Source of the DNA: Mycolicibacterium komanii
GTDB taxonomy: Bacteria; Actinomycetota; Actinomycetes; Mycobacteriales; Mycobacteriaceae
Reading direction: 5' to 3'
Assembly (NCBI RefSeq): GCF_001050035.1
Contig: NZ_CVTA01000063.1
Span: forward strand, 189,983-253,982
Length of the DNA: 64,000 nucleotides
The first letter of the stretch is position 1, and each line of letters begins with the position of its first letter. The position numbers were made by a program, and so were the translations under genes. This document shows, one piece after another, positions 54,806 through 63,928 of this stretch. Under the pieces are notes generated by a model. The model did not search any database and was not told where the DNA came from. It worked only from the letters and a program-made list of their open reading frames with translations.

Positions 54806-56154
54806 GGTCATTCTCCGAACGCAATCAGCTGGTCATCGGCGCCATCGGCCTGGGGCTGACGATCGCGATCGTGCTCGGCTCGCTGAACTACCAACGGCTG
54901 CCGTTCCTGCAGGGCAACGAGTACTCGGCCTACTTCTCCGAGGTGGGCGGGCTGGAGCCCGGTGAGGCCGTGCAGGTTTCCGGTTTCGAGGTGGGCCAGG
55001 TCCAGTCGATCGAGCTGGACGGGTCGCGCGCGCTGGTCAAATTCACCGTCGCCAAGCACATCCGGCTAGGCGATCGCACCGAGGCGGCGATCAAGACCCA
55101 GGGCCTCTTGGGCACGAAGATCCTCGAAGTCACATCGCGCGGTGAAGGGCGACAGGAGGGCACGATTCCCCTCGACCGCACGACAGCGCCGTACGAACTC
55201 CCGGATGCGTTGGGCGAGTTGGCGATGGCGATCAGCGGCCTGAACACCAACCAGTTGTCCGACTCGCTGCGCGTTTTGGCGGACACCTTCTCCGAGACGC
55301 CGCCGGAACTGCGCGTCGCGATCGAGGGCGTGGCGCGGTTCTCCGACACGCTGAACCAGCGCGATGAGCAACTGCGCGGCTTGCTGGGCAACGCCAACAA
55401 GGCCACCACGGTGCTCGCCGAACGCAGCAACCAGATCGTCAGCCTGGTCAACAACACCAACGCGCTGCTCGCCGAGCTGAGAAGCCAGAGCGCCGCGCTG
55501 GACGAGGTCTCGGGCAACATCTCGGCGCTCAGCAGGCAGTTGGGCGGTTTCATCGCCGAGAACCGCGAGACCATGAAGCCGGCCCTCGACAAGCTCAACG
55601 GCGTCCTGACGATCATCGACAACCGCAAGGAACGCCTGCAGAAGTCACTCGAGCTGCTCACCGACTATTCGATGTCGCTGGGCGAGTCGGTGTCGGGTGG
55701 CCCGTTCTTCAAAACCTATGTGGCCAACCTGCTTCCGGGTCAGTTCCTGCAGCCGTTCATCGACGCCGCGTTCTCCGACCTCGGTCTCGACCCGAACGTG
55801 AAGTTGCCTTCGGAGCTGACCGACCCGCAGGTCGGACAGCCCGGCACACCCGCACTGCCCGTGCCGTTCCCACGCACCGGTCAGGGCGGCGAACCGCGGC
55901 TGACCGTGCCCGACGCCATCACCGGCAACCCCGAGGACCGCGCGTGCGGGTTCCCGGGCCTGCCGTTGCCCGGTCCGGGTTGCTACCCGTACCGCGAACC
56001 GATTCCGGCGCCGCCGCCCGGCGGACCCCCACCCGGACCGCCCGCCATCGCGCCGCCGGGGCTGCAGTCGACGCCTGACCCGACGCCGTCTCCGGTCGCG
56101 GTGCCCGCACCCGGCGCGGTAGACCATCTCGCACCATCGGAGGGCGGACAATGA
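54802..56154 (+). CDS. MceC-type protein
   Basis: A 450-residue Mce protein: N-terminal transmembrane helix, MCE domain with VQVSGFEVGQVQSIEL, helical region and a Pro-rich tail (PPPGGPPPGPPAIAPPG) at the end. ATG 54802 is chosen because it overlaps the MceB stop (ATGA), whereas the upstream in-frame codon does not add family sequence. Confidence 0.9.
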   Translation: MRSFSERNQLVIGAIGLGLTIAIVLGSLNYQRLPFLQGNEYSAYFSEVGGLEPGEAVQVSGFEVGQVQSIELDGSRALVKFTVAKHIRLGDRTEAAIKTQGLLGTKILEVTSRGEGRQEGTIPLDRTTAPYELPDALGELAMAISGLNTNQLSDSLRVLADTFSETPPELRVAIEGVARFSDTLNQRDEQLRGLLGNANKATTVLAERSNQIVSLVNNTNALLAELRSQSAALDEVSGNISALSRQLGGFIAENRETMKPALDKLNGVLTIIDNRKERLQKSLELLTDYSMSLGESVSGGPFFKTYVANLLPGQFLQPFIDAAFSDLGLDPNVKLPSELTDPQVGQPGTPALPVPFPRTGQGGEPRLTVPDAITGNPEDRACGFPGLPLPGPGCYPYREPIPAPPPGGPPPGPPAIAPPGLQSTPDPTPSPVAVPAPGAVDHLAPSEGGQ

Positions 56155-57479
56155 CGCGCTCCGCTCGCAACCTCTTGGCCGTCGCACTGGTCGTGATCCT
56201 GGCCGGCGGCGCAATCGTGTTGTTCCGCAACACCGAACGGGTCAACCGCACACACGTCGTCGCCTACTTCGAGAACGCCAACGGCATCTACCCGGGTGAC
56301 GCGGTCCGCATTGTCGGCGTGCGGGTCGGCGAGATCGAGTCGATCGAACCGCAGCCCGAACGGGTGAAGATCTCGTTTTGGTACGACAGCAAATACAAGG
56401 TCCCCGCCGATGCGAAGGCCGCGATCCTGTCGCCGTCTGTCGTGACGGCGCGCAGCGTCCAGCTCACGCCCGCCTACACCGGAGGCCCGGTGTTGGGAAA
56501 TGACGCGGTCATCCCGCAGAGCCGCACCGCCGTTCCCGTCGAATGGGACCAGGTGCGCCAGCAGTTGGAGAAGCTCGCCGAGACACTGCAGCCGACCGAG
56601 CCCGGGGGAGTGAGCCCGCTCGGATCGCTGATCAACACCACCGCCGACAATCTGCGCGGTGAAGGCGCCAACATCCGCGACACCGTCATCAAGCTGTCGC
56701 AGGCGATTACGGCGCTTGGCGACAAGAGCACCGACATCTTCTCCACGGTCAAGAATCTGGCGATTCTGGTCTCGGCGTTGCAGGACAGCACCGACGTGAT
56801 GCGCCAGCTCAACCAGAACCTCGCGACCGTGACGGGGCTGCTCGCCAACAATCCCGACGAAGTCGCCAACGCCGTACGCGATCTCAACAACGTCGTCGGA
56901 GAGGTCCAAAGTTTCGTGGCGGAGAACCGCGAAACGTTGGGCACCACATCGGACAAGCTGGCGGGAGTGACCCAGGCGTTGACCGACAGTCTGGCCGACG
57001 TCAAGCAGTTCCTGCACGTGGCGCCCAACACGCTGCAGAACTACGTGAACATCTGGCAGCCGGCGCAGGGCGCGGTCAGTAGCGTGCCGATGCTCAACAA
57101 CTTCGCCAATCCGCTGTCGTTCCTGTGCGGTGCGATTCAGGCGGCGTCGCGGCTGGGCGCCGAACAGTCGGCGAAGCTGTGCGTGCAGTACATGGCGCCG
57201 ATTCTGAAGAACCGCGAATACAACTTCCTGCCGATCATGCAGAACGTGTTCTCCGGCGCCTCGACCAGGCCGAACGAGCTGACCTACAGCGAGGACTGGC
57301 TGCGTCCCGATTACATTCCGCCGCAACCCGTTCCGGCGCCGCAAGCAGCTGCGCCGCCGTCCGCCATGACGCAGCCCGCGCCGCCCGCCGGCCCGCCGCT
57401 GGCCGCGGAGGCGCCGGTGACGACGAATCCGGCCGAGGGACTGCACGGGCTGATGGTGCCGCCTGGGATGGGGCCATGA
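56151..57479 (+). CDS. MceD-type protein
   Basis: A 442-residue Mce protein: transmembrane helix (about 8-25), MCE domain with VRIVGVRVGEIESIEPQ, then long helices and a Pro/Ala-rich tail. ATGA overlaps with MceC and the next gene keep the six reading frames coupled. Confidence 0.9.
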   Translation: MTRSARNLLAVALVVILAGGAIVLFRNTERVNRTHVVAYFENANGIYPGDAVRIVGVRVGEIESIEPQPERVKISFWYDSKYKVPADAKAAILSPSVVTARSVQLTPAYTGGPVLGNDAVIPQSRTAVPVEWDQVRQQLEKLAETLQPTEPGGVSPLGSLINTTADNLRGEGANIRDTVIKLSQAITALGDKSTDIFSTVKNLAILVSALQDSTDVMRQLNQNLATVTGLLANNPDEVANAVRDLNNVVGEVQSFVAENRETLGTTSDKLAGVTQALTDSLADVKQFLHVAPNTLQNYVNIWQPAQGAVSSVPMLNNFANPLSFLCGAIQAASRLGAEQSAKLCVQYMAPILKNREYNFLPIMQNVFSGASTRPNELTYSEDWLRPDYIPPQPVPAPQAAAPPSAMTQPAPPAGPPLAAEAPVTTNPAEGLHGLMVPPGMGP

Positions 57480-58630
57480 TGGGGCGCAGATTGATTCGCG
57501 TAGCTGTCGCGGTCGCCGCATCGGCGATGGTGTTGTCCGGTTGTTCGGACTGGCGTGGGTTGAACTCGGTTCCGCTGCCCGGCGTCGAGGGGACTGGACC
57601 GGGCGCGTTCACGATCCAGGCGCAGATGCCCGACGTCGACAACATCGAGCCGAACTCCCGCGTGCGCGTCGCCGATGTGAACGTCGGCCACGTCACCAAG
57701 ATCCAGCGCCAGGACTGGCATGCGCTGGTGACGATGGAGCTCAACGGAAACGTCGACCTGCCGGCCAATTCGACGGCCAAGCTCGGCGTGACCAGCCTGT
57801 TGGGGTCCCTGCACATCGAACTGGCGCCGCCCACCGACGCTGCGCCGCAAGGCAAGCTGAAGGAAGGCTCGCTGATCCCGCTGTCGTCGTCGAGCGCGTA
57901 TCCCAGCACCGAACAGGCGCTGGCCTCGGTTGCCCTGCTGCTCAACGGCGGTGGGATCGGCAACATCCACGACATCACCGAGGCCTTGAGCATCGCCTTC
58001 ACCGGCCGCGAGAGCGATCTGCGCAGCCTGATCGAGCAACTCGACATCGCGATCGGCCACCTCGAGGATCAGAAGCAGGACATCATCGAGGCGACCGAGG
58101 GGCTGAACAACCTGATCGGTCAGTTCGCGGAGCAGAAGCCGGTGGTGGACAAGGCTTTACGGACCATCCCCGATGCGTTGGCGGTGCTCCGAGATCAGCG
58201 CGAGAACCTCGCCGAGGCGCTGACCCAGCTGGGCAGGTTCAGCGCGCTAGCCGCCGACTCGGTCAACCAGACCAAGGAAGCGCTCGTGCAGGAGCTCAAG
58301 GACCTGGGTGTGGTGTTGCAGGAGCTGGCCAATGCCGGCCCCGCCCTAACCCGCGCGTTGAGCTTCCTGCCCACGTTCCCGTTTCCGAAGGAAACGCTGC
58401 TGAACTGGATGCGCGGCGATTACGCGAACCTGACATTGGTACTCGACCTGACCTTGAGCCGGATCGATTCGGGCTTCTTCACCGGATCGCGGTTCGAGTG
58501 CAACCTGACGTGGCTGGAGTTGCAGTGGGGACGCACCATCGGCCAGTTCCCCAGCCCGTGCAACCACAATGTGCCTCCGCCGGGTGGCAATCCGTTGGTC
58601 GCGCCGTATCGCTGGGATCAGGGGCCATGA
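57476..58630 (+). CDS. MceE-type lipoprotein (LprK-like)
   Basis: A 384-residue Mce protein with a lipoprotein signal peptide; the lipobox VLSGC places the lipidated Cys at residue 23 (MMGRRLIRVA start). The MCE domain begins TIQAQMPDVDNIEPNSRVRV. A lipidated fifth member is the usual arrangement in mycobacterial mce operons. ATG 57476 overlaps the MceD stop; ATG 57479 is an alternative start. Confidence 0.92.
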   Translation: MMGRRLIRVAVAVAASAMVLSGCSDWRGLNSVPLPGVEGTGPGAFTIQAQMPDVDNIEPNSRVRVADVNVGHVTKIQRQDWHALVTMELNGNVDLPANSTAKLGVTSLLGSLHIELAPPTDAAPQGKLKEGSLIPLSSSSAYPSTEQALASVALLLNGGGIGNIHDITEALSIAFTGRESDLRSLIEQLDIAIGHLEDQKQDIIEATEGLNNLIGQFAEQKPVVDKALRTIPDALAVLRDQRENLAEALTQLGRFSALAADSVNQTKEALVQELKDLGVVLQELANAGPALTRALSFLPTFPFPKETLLNWMRGDYANLTLVLDLTLSRIDSGFFTGSRFECNLTWLELQWGRTIGQFPSPCNHNVPPPGGNPLVAPYRWDQGP

Positions 58631-58631
58631 C

Positions 58632-60134
58632 ATGAGAATGACCCGTCGGATCCTCATCCAGATCGCGATCTTCGCCGTGATCGCGACCGTCGCGCTCGCG
58701 ATCATGGTCTTCGGATACATGCGGCTGCCGAACCTGCTCGGCGTCGGGCAGTACCGCGTCACCCTCGAACTCCCCGAGACGGGCGGCCTCTACCCACGCG
58801 CCAACGTGACCTATCGCGGTGTGCAGGCAGGCGAGGTGAAAAGTGTCGAACTGACCAACAACGGAGTCCAGGCGGTGCTCTCGCTGAACTCCGACATCCG
58901 CATTCCCGCGGACCTCGAGGCCGAGGTGCACAGCGTGTCGGCCGTCGGTGAGCAGTTCGTGCAGTTGCTTCCGCGCAGCGGCGACGGCCCCGAGCTGAGA
59001 AACGGCGATGTGATCCCCGTGAGCCGCGCCCGGGTTCCGGCCGACATCAACACGGTGCTCGACGACACGGCCCGCGGCCTGCAGGCCATTCCGCAGGAGA
59101 ACCTGAAGACCGTCGTCGACGAGGCCTACGTCGCGGTCGGCGGGCTTGGACCCGAATTGCGCCGATTGGTCAGCGGCAGCGCGACACTGGCCATCGACGC
59201 CCGCAAGAACCTCGACCCGCTGCTCACCCTGATCGATCAGTCAAAGCCGGTGTTGGACAGCCAGACCGAGACCTCGGATTCGATCCAGGCGTGGGCGGCG
59301 AACCTGGCCGACATCACCGGTCAGCTGCAGAGCCAGGATCCCGCGTTAGCGGGTGTCCTCGAAAAGACCCCCGGCGCAGCCGAAGAGGCGCGTGCACTGT
59401 TCGACCGGCTGCAACCCACGCTGCCGATCGTGCTCGCCAACCTGGCCAGCGTCGGCGAGGTCGCCCTCAAGTACCAGCCGAGCCTCGAACAGTTCCTGGT
59501 GCTGCTGCCGCAGGGCACCGCGGTCACCCAGGCGGTCGGCGTGCACAAGCGCAACACCAAGCAGGACTACATGGGCGATGCGCTGATCTTCAACCTGAAC
59601 GCGATCCTCCCCGCCCTACCCGCGCCCCTGCCACTGCCGCCGCAGAACCTGCCGCCGCCGTGCACGACGGGTTTCCTGCCGCCCCAGCAACAGCGCGTGC
59701 CGGTCTTCGAGGACTATCCCGACCGGCCGAAGGGTGACCTCTACTGCCGGACACCGCAGGACGCGCCGTTCAACGTCCGCGGCGCGCGCAACCTGCCGTG
59801 TGTCACCGTGCCGGGCAAGCGGGCGCCGACGTGGCAGATGTGCGAGAGCGACGAGCAGTACGTGCCGCTCAACGACGGCTACAACTGGAAGGGCGACCCG
59901 AACGCGACGCTGTCCGGCCAGCCCATCCCGCATGTGCCGCCGGACGTGCCCCTCGCCGAGTTGACGCCTCCACCGCCGGGTACGCCGCCGCTGCCCGTTA
60001 CGGCCGCCGAGTACGACCCCCAGTCGGGCTCCTACGTCGGACCGGACGGCAAGGTGTACACGCAGTCGAATTTGGCGAACGGTGCGTCGGGGGAGCGGCC
60101 CTGGCAGTCGATGCTCATCCCGCCGGGGAGCTGA
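58632..60134 (+). CDS. MceF-type protein
   Basis: A 500-residue Mce protein: transmembrane helix (about 8-25, LIQIAIFAVIATVALAIMVF), MCE domain with VTYRGVQAGEVKSVEL, a helical region and a long Cys-containing, Pro-rich C-terminus. ATG 58632 is one base after the MceE stop. The last of the six Mce proteins; 129 bases separate it from the Mce-associated genes. Confidence 0.9.
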   Translation: MRMTRRILIQIAIFAVIATVALAIMVFGYMRLPNLLGVGQYRVTLELPETGGLYPRANVTYRGVQAGEVKSVELTNNGVQAVLSLNSDIRIPADLEAEVHSVSAVGEQFVQLLPRSGDGPELRNGDVIPVSRARVPADINTVLDDTARGLQAIPQENLKTVVDEAYVAVGGLGPELRRLVSGSATLAIDARKNLDPLLTLIDQSKPVLDSQTETSDSIQAWAANLADITGQLQSQDPALAGVLEKTPGAAEEARALFDRLQPTLPIVLANLASVGEVALKYQPSLEQFLVLLPQGTAVTQAVGVHKRNTKQDYMGDALIFNLNAILPALPAPLPLPPQNLPPPCTTGFLPPQQQRVPVFEDYPDRPKGDLYCRTPQDAPFNVRGARNLPCVTVPGKRAPTWQMCESDEQYVPLNDGYNWKGDPNATLSGQPIPHVPPDVPLAELTPPPPGTPPLPVTAAEYDPQSGSYVGPDGKVYTQSNLANGASGERPWQSMLIPPGS

Positions 60135-60263
60135 CACCTATCTCTCGATGCGACGTGGTGCCCTTCCGCGGCCAGGTTCCGACGCTATGGTGTCCTGCGC
60201 GTAGGTTGTAGCCGACCTGTGTACCCGATCACGACTTGGCCCGCGGGCCGCAGAGGAACCTAG

Positions 60264-60959
60264 ATGGCAGACGAGACCACTCCCGGCGAGGACGTGAGCG
60301 GGTCGACCCCCGACGTCGATGCCGCCGACGAAGGTCCCGAGTCGACGACGCCGGCTGCCGACACGGCCGAAGACACCGGTGACGCCGAGGATTTCGACGC
60401 CGCGCAGAGCGCTGACGAGGACGCCGAGCCCAGCGCGGAGGAGGACGCCGAGCCCGCCGCGCCCAAGCAGCCGATGTCGCACGTCCGGCTGGCGACCATC
60501 GTCGGCCTGGTGGTCGTGGTGGCCCTGGCGGCGCTGACCGGTTGGCTCGGATACCGGGCGTACGAATCGCGGAAGGCCGAAGACCTTCAGAACCTGTTTC
60601 TGCAGGTCGGGCGGCAGGGCGCGCTGAACCTCACGACGATCAGCCATGAGCACGCCGAGGAGGACGTGCAGCGCGTCCTGGACTCGTCGACCGGCACGTT
60701 CTACGACGACTTCCAGGCCCGGTCGCAGCCGTTCGTCCAGGTCGTCAAGCAGGCGCAGTCCAAGTCCGAAGGCAAGATCTCCGAAGCGGGGATCGAGTCG
60801 TCCAACGACAACGAGGCCAGGGTGCTGGTCGCCGTCACCGTCAACACGACCAATGCCGGGGCGCCCGAGCAACAGCCGCGGTCCTGGCGGATGAGGATCA
60901 CGGTGCAGAAGACCGGCGAGGACGAGGCCAAGATCTCGAATGTGGAGTTCGTACCGTGA
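60264..60959 (+). CDS. Mce-associated membrane protein 1
   Basis: A 231-residue protein with an acidic N-terminal tail (DEDAEPSAEEDAEPA), one transmembrane helix (about 75-98, TIVGLVVVVALAALTGWLGY) and an extracytoplasmic domain of the mycobacterial Mce-associated (Mam) type. These proteins probably stabilise the Mce complex. The 129 bases upstream show no clear promoter; an AGGTtgtagccgACCT palindrome lies near 60202-60217. Overlaps the next gene by four bases (GTGA). Confidence 0.85.
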   Translation: MADETTPGEDVSGSTPDVDAADEGPESTTPAADTAEDTGDAEDFDAAQSADEDAEPSAEEDAEPAAPKQPMSHVRLATIVGLVVVVALAALTGWLGYRAYESRKAEDLQNLFLQVGRQGALNLTTISHEHAEEDVQRVLDSSTGTFYDDFQARSQPFVQVVKQAQSKSEGKISEAGIESSNDNEARVLVAVTVNTTNAGAPEQQPRSWRMRITVQKTGEDEAKISNVEFVP

Positions 60960-61735
60960 GCAAGAGACACCGACTTCCGAGGCGTAACCCCGACGACGGC
61001 GCCACCGGCGACGAGTCCGCCGAGACGGGCACGGAGTCGACGTCGGAGGCGGTCGAGCTGACGGAATCGACCGCCGAGACGACGACTGAGGCGCCGGTCC
61101 CGACGGAGACGGCCGATGCCGCTGAGTCTGCGGAGACCACTGAATCTGCGGACGCCGCCACTGCGGCGGAGGCCACCGCTTCGGAGGAGGAAACCGCTTC
61201 GGAGGGAACCACCGAGTCGGCGGAGTCTGCGGAGGGTGCCCCCAAGCGGCGCATCAACTGGGCCCGCGTGGTCGCGTACGGCGTGCTGCCCGCACTCGCG
61301 CTGCTGTTGGCGGCCGGGGCCGGTTATCTGAAGTGGGTCGACAACTCTGTGCGCAATTCGGACGTGGCGCGCGCCGAAACGGTACAGGTCGCCAAGGACA
61401 GCACGGTGGCGATGCTGTCGTACAAACCGGACACCGTCGAGCAACAGCTCAACGACGCACGCTCGCTGCTGACGGGTGAGTTCGAGGAGTCCTACACGGG
61501 GCTCATCAACGACATCGTGATCCCCGGGGCGAAGCAGAAGCAGATCTCCGCGGTGGCGTCGGTACCTGCGGCGGCGTCGGTGTCGGCTGATTCGAACGAG
61601 GCCGTGGTGCTCGTGTTCGTCAACCAGACCGTGGTCGTCGGACAGGACGCTCCGACGGACACCGCTTCCTCGGTGCGAGTGACGCTGGAGAACGTCGACG
61701 GCCGCTGGCTCATCTCCAAGTTCGATCCGGTGTAG
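60956..61735 (+). CDS. Mce-associated membrane protein 2
   Basis: A 259-residue paralogue-like Mam protein with a very acidic, Glu/Thr/Ser-rich N-terminus (about 1-95), a transmembrane helix (about 103-125) and an outer domain containing VFVNQTVVVGQDAPTDTASS and ending WLISKFDPV. It starts with GTG 60956 overlapping the previous stop. The last gene clearly belonging to the mce operon. Confidence 0.85.
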   Translation: MSKRHRLPRRNPDDGATGDESAETGTESTSEAVELTESTAETTTEAPVPTETADAAESAETTESADAATAAEATASEEETASEGTTESAESAEGAPKRRINWARVVAYGVLPALALLLAAGAGYLKWVDNSVRNSDVARAETVQVAKDSTVAMLSYKPDTVEQQLNDARSLLTGEFEESYTGLINDIVIPGAKQKQISAVASVPAAASVSADSNEAVVLVFVNQTVVVGQDAPTDTASSVRVTLENVDGRWLISKFDPV

Positions 61736-61740
61736 AGGCC

Positions 61741-62652
61741 GTGGCGGCCGAACCCGAGATCCTCGACGTCGAGGCGCCGGGCGTGCGGTTGCGCGCCCTG
61801 AGTTGGGGTGACGTCGGCGCGCCGATCGCGTTGTGCCTGCACGGCTTTCCCGACACCGCGCACGGATGGCGCAAGGTTGCGCCGCTGTTGGTCGATGCGG
61901 GTTGGCGGGTGGTGGCGCCGTTCATGCGGGGTTACGCACCGTCGTCGACGGCATCCGACGGGAGCTATCATGTCGGGGCGCTGATGGACGATGTGCTGAG
62001 GGTGCTCGACGCAGCCGGCCCGACGGGCCGCGACGTGTTCGTCGGACACGACTGGGGAGCGATCGCCGGGGCGGGCCTGGCGGCGATGCCCGATAGCCCG
62101 TTCTCGAAGGCCGTGATCATGGCGGTGCCGCTGGCCGCGGCGTTCCGGCCGCTCGGCCGGACGCCGGATGCGCTGCAACTGGCCGCGCAGTTGCCCCGCC
62201 AGCTGGTCCGCAGCTGGTACATCATGTACTTCCAATTGCCAGGCCTCCCAGAGCGATCCGCGTCGTGGGTGGTGCCGCGGTTGTGGCGTCAATGGTCGCC
62301 GGGTTACGACGCGACCGAGGACGTCGACCACGTGCTCGACGCGATCGGCGCGCCCGAGAACTGGCGCGCCGCGCTCGGGTACTACCGGGCCACCGTGCGC
62401 AACAGCAAGCCGCCCGCGCAGTACGCGGAGCTGCATCGGCATTGGTTGTCCGCGCCGCAGCTGCCGACGTTGTATCTGCATGGCGCCGACGACGGTTGCG
62501 CCTCAGCCGATTACGCGCACTGGGTACAGCGGGTGCTGCCGGAGGGCAGTGAGGTCGCCAAGGTCGAACGGGCCGGACACTTCCTGCAGCTCGAACAGCC
62601 TGAGGCGGTCGCCGGACACATCATCGGCTTCATCGGCGCGGCAGGCGCTTAG
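61741..62652 (+). CDS. Epoxide hydrolase-like alpha/beta hydrolase
   Basis: A 303-residue hydrolase: LCLHGFPDTAHGW, nucleophile Asp in VGHDWGA as in epoxide hydrolases and haloalkane dehalogenases, and the His in RAGHFLQLEQPE. The GTG start lies 5 bases after the Mce-associated gene, so it may be part of the mce transcript. Substrate unknown; a lipid epoxide is plausible. Confidence 0.85.
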   Translation: MAAEPEILDVEAPGVRLRALSWGDVGAPIALCLHGFPDTAHGWRKVAPLLVDAGWRVVAPFMRGYAPSSTASDGSYHVGALMDDVLRVLDAAGPTGRDVFVGHDWGAIAGAGLAAMPDSPFSKAVIMAVPLAAAFRPLGRTPDALQLAAQLPRQLVRSWYIMYFQLPGLPERSASWVVPRLWRQWSPGYDATEDVDHVLDAIGAPENWRAALGYYRATVRNSKPPAQYAELHRHWLSAPQLPTLYLHGADDGCASADYAHWVQRVLPEGSEVAKVERAGHFLQLEQPEAVAGHIIGFIGAAGA

Positions 62653-62662
62653 CCTGGGGGAC

Positions 62663-63928
62663 ATGAGCCGGCGACTGGCGACGGTGGATGCGCAGACGTA
62701 CTGGATGTCGGCGAAAATCCCCAGTGATCAGTTCCTGCTCTATGGTTTCGCGGGCCCCGTTGGCGATCTCGACGCGGCTGTGGCGCAGATCGTTGACCGG
62801 GCTCGCGGATGTGGCGAGCTGCAGCTGATGGTGCGGGACGGCAACGCGCTGACGTATCCGCAGTGGGTGGCGGCGGATGTCGCGCCGAATCAGTTTGTGA
62901 TGCATGCCGAAGGCAGTGATTGGTCGGAATGCCTGGCGACCGTGGCGGGGTTGAGCGCAGACCAACTCGATCCGCGGGTCATGACGTGGCGGCTGCACAT
63001 CTTCCCGGGTGTCGGGGAGATCCCCGGATCGGGGCGTGGCACGGTCGCGGTTCTGCAGGTGGCGCATGCGCTGGGGGACGGCGTGCGGTCATCGGAGTTG
63101 GCGGCGTGGTTGTTCGGACGTCAGACGGCGGTACCGCGCATCGCGGCGCCGGAACCGGTCCGGGGGCTGAAGATGCCGTGGCGCGGGCTGGCGGCGGCGC
63201 GGGCGCACCGAGGGCTTGTCCGGGATGCCGAGGCCGGGCTGGTTCCGCCCCAGGCGGATTCGCGTCCCGTTTTGCGGAGCAATGCGCGACCGGAGGGGCT
63301 GCGCAGCATCCGGACGGTGGTCCGGCGGCGATCGGAGATTCGAGGGCCGACCGTGACGGTCGGTGTGCTGGCTGCGGTGTCGACGGCACTGGCCGCACAC
63401 CTGCGGGAGTTGGGTGACGACCCGTCGCAGTTGGGTGCGGAGGTGCCGATGGCGAAGGCGGGGGAGCGGCGCGCGCACAACCACTTCGGCAACGTTGGTG
63501 TCGACCTGTATCCGGAGCTGCCGCTTGACGTGCGTATCGAACGGATCGCGGATGAGCTGGAGCAACGACGAAGCCGTGCCGCGCACCCCGCGATGGCCGC
63601 GGGCAATCGAGCATCCGCTGCGGTGCCCGCGGCGCTATTACGTTGGGGCGTTGGAAAGTTCGATCCGACACTGCGCTCGGCGACGGTCACTGGAAACACC
63701 GTCGTCTCGAGCGTGAACCGCGGGTCCGCGGACCTGCACTTTGGTGATTCGCGGGTGGTGATCACAGCAGGGTTCCCCGCGTTGTCTCCGATGATGGGGC
63801 TCACGCACGGTGTCCATGGCGTCGGCGACACCATCGCCGTAAGCATTCTTGCGGCTGAATCGGCGATCGGCGAAATCGCCTCGTACGCCGGGAAGTTGGA
63901 GGCCGCGCTGACAGCCGACCACCCCTAG
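62663..63928 (+). CDS. WS/DGAT-like acyltransferase family protein with incomplete HHxxxDG motif
   Basis: A 421-residue protein similar to wax ester synthase/diacylglycerol acyltransferases. The acyltransferase signature HHxxxDG appears as AHALGDG (A134, H135, D139, G140): the second, catalytic His is kept and the first is Ala. The C-terminal DUF1298-type half has NHFGNVGVDLY and STVTGNTVVSSVNRG-like sequence. It may still be active, or act as a lipid-binding relative. ATG 62663 follows the hydrolase by 10 bases. CTAG is shared with the convergent gene at the right edge. Confidence 0.8.
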   Translation: MSRRLATVDAQTYWMSAKIPSDQFLLYGFAGPVGDLDAAVAQIVDRARGCGELQLMVRDGNALTYPQWVAADVAPNQFVMHAEGSDWSECLATVAGLSADQLDPRVMTWRLHIFPGVGEIPGSGRGTVAVLQVAHALGDGVRSSELAAWLFGRQTAVPRIAAPEPVRGLKMPWRGLAAARAHRGLVRDAEAGLVPPQADSRPVLRSNARPEGLRSIRTVVRRRSEIRGPTVTVGVLAAVSTALAAHLRELGDDPSQLGAEVPMAKAGERRAHNHFGNVGVDLYPELPLDVRIERIADELEQRRSRAAHPAMAAGNRASAAVPAALLRWGVGKFDPTLRSATVTGNTVVSSVNRGSADLHFGDSRVVITAGFPALSPMMGLTHGVHGVGDTIAVSILAAESAIGEIASYAGKLEAALTADHP

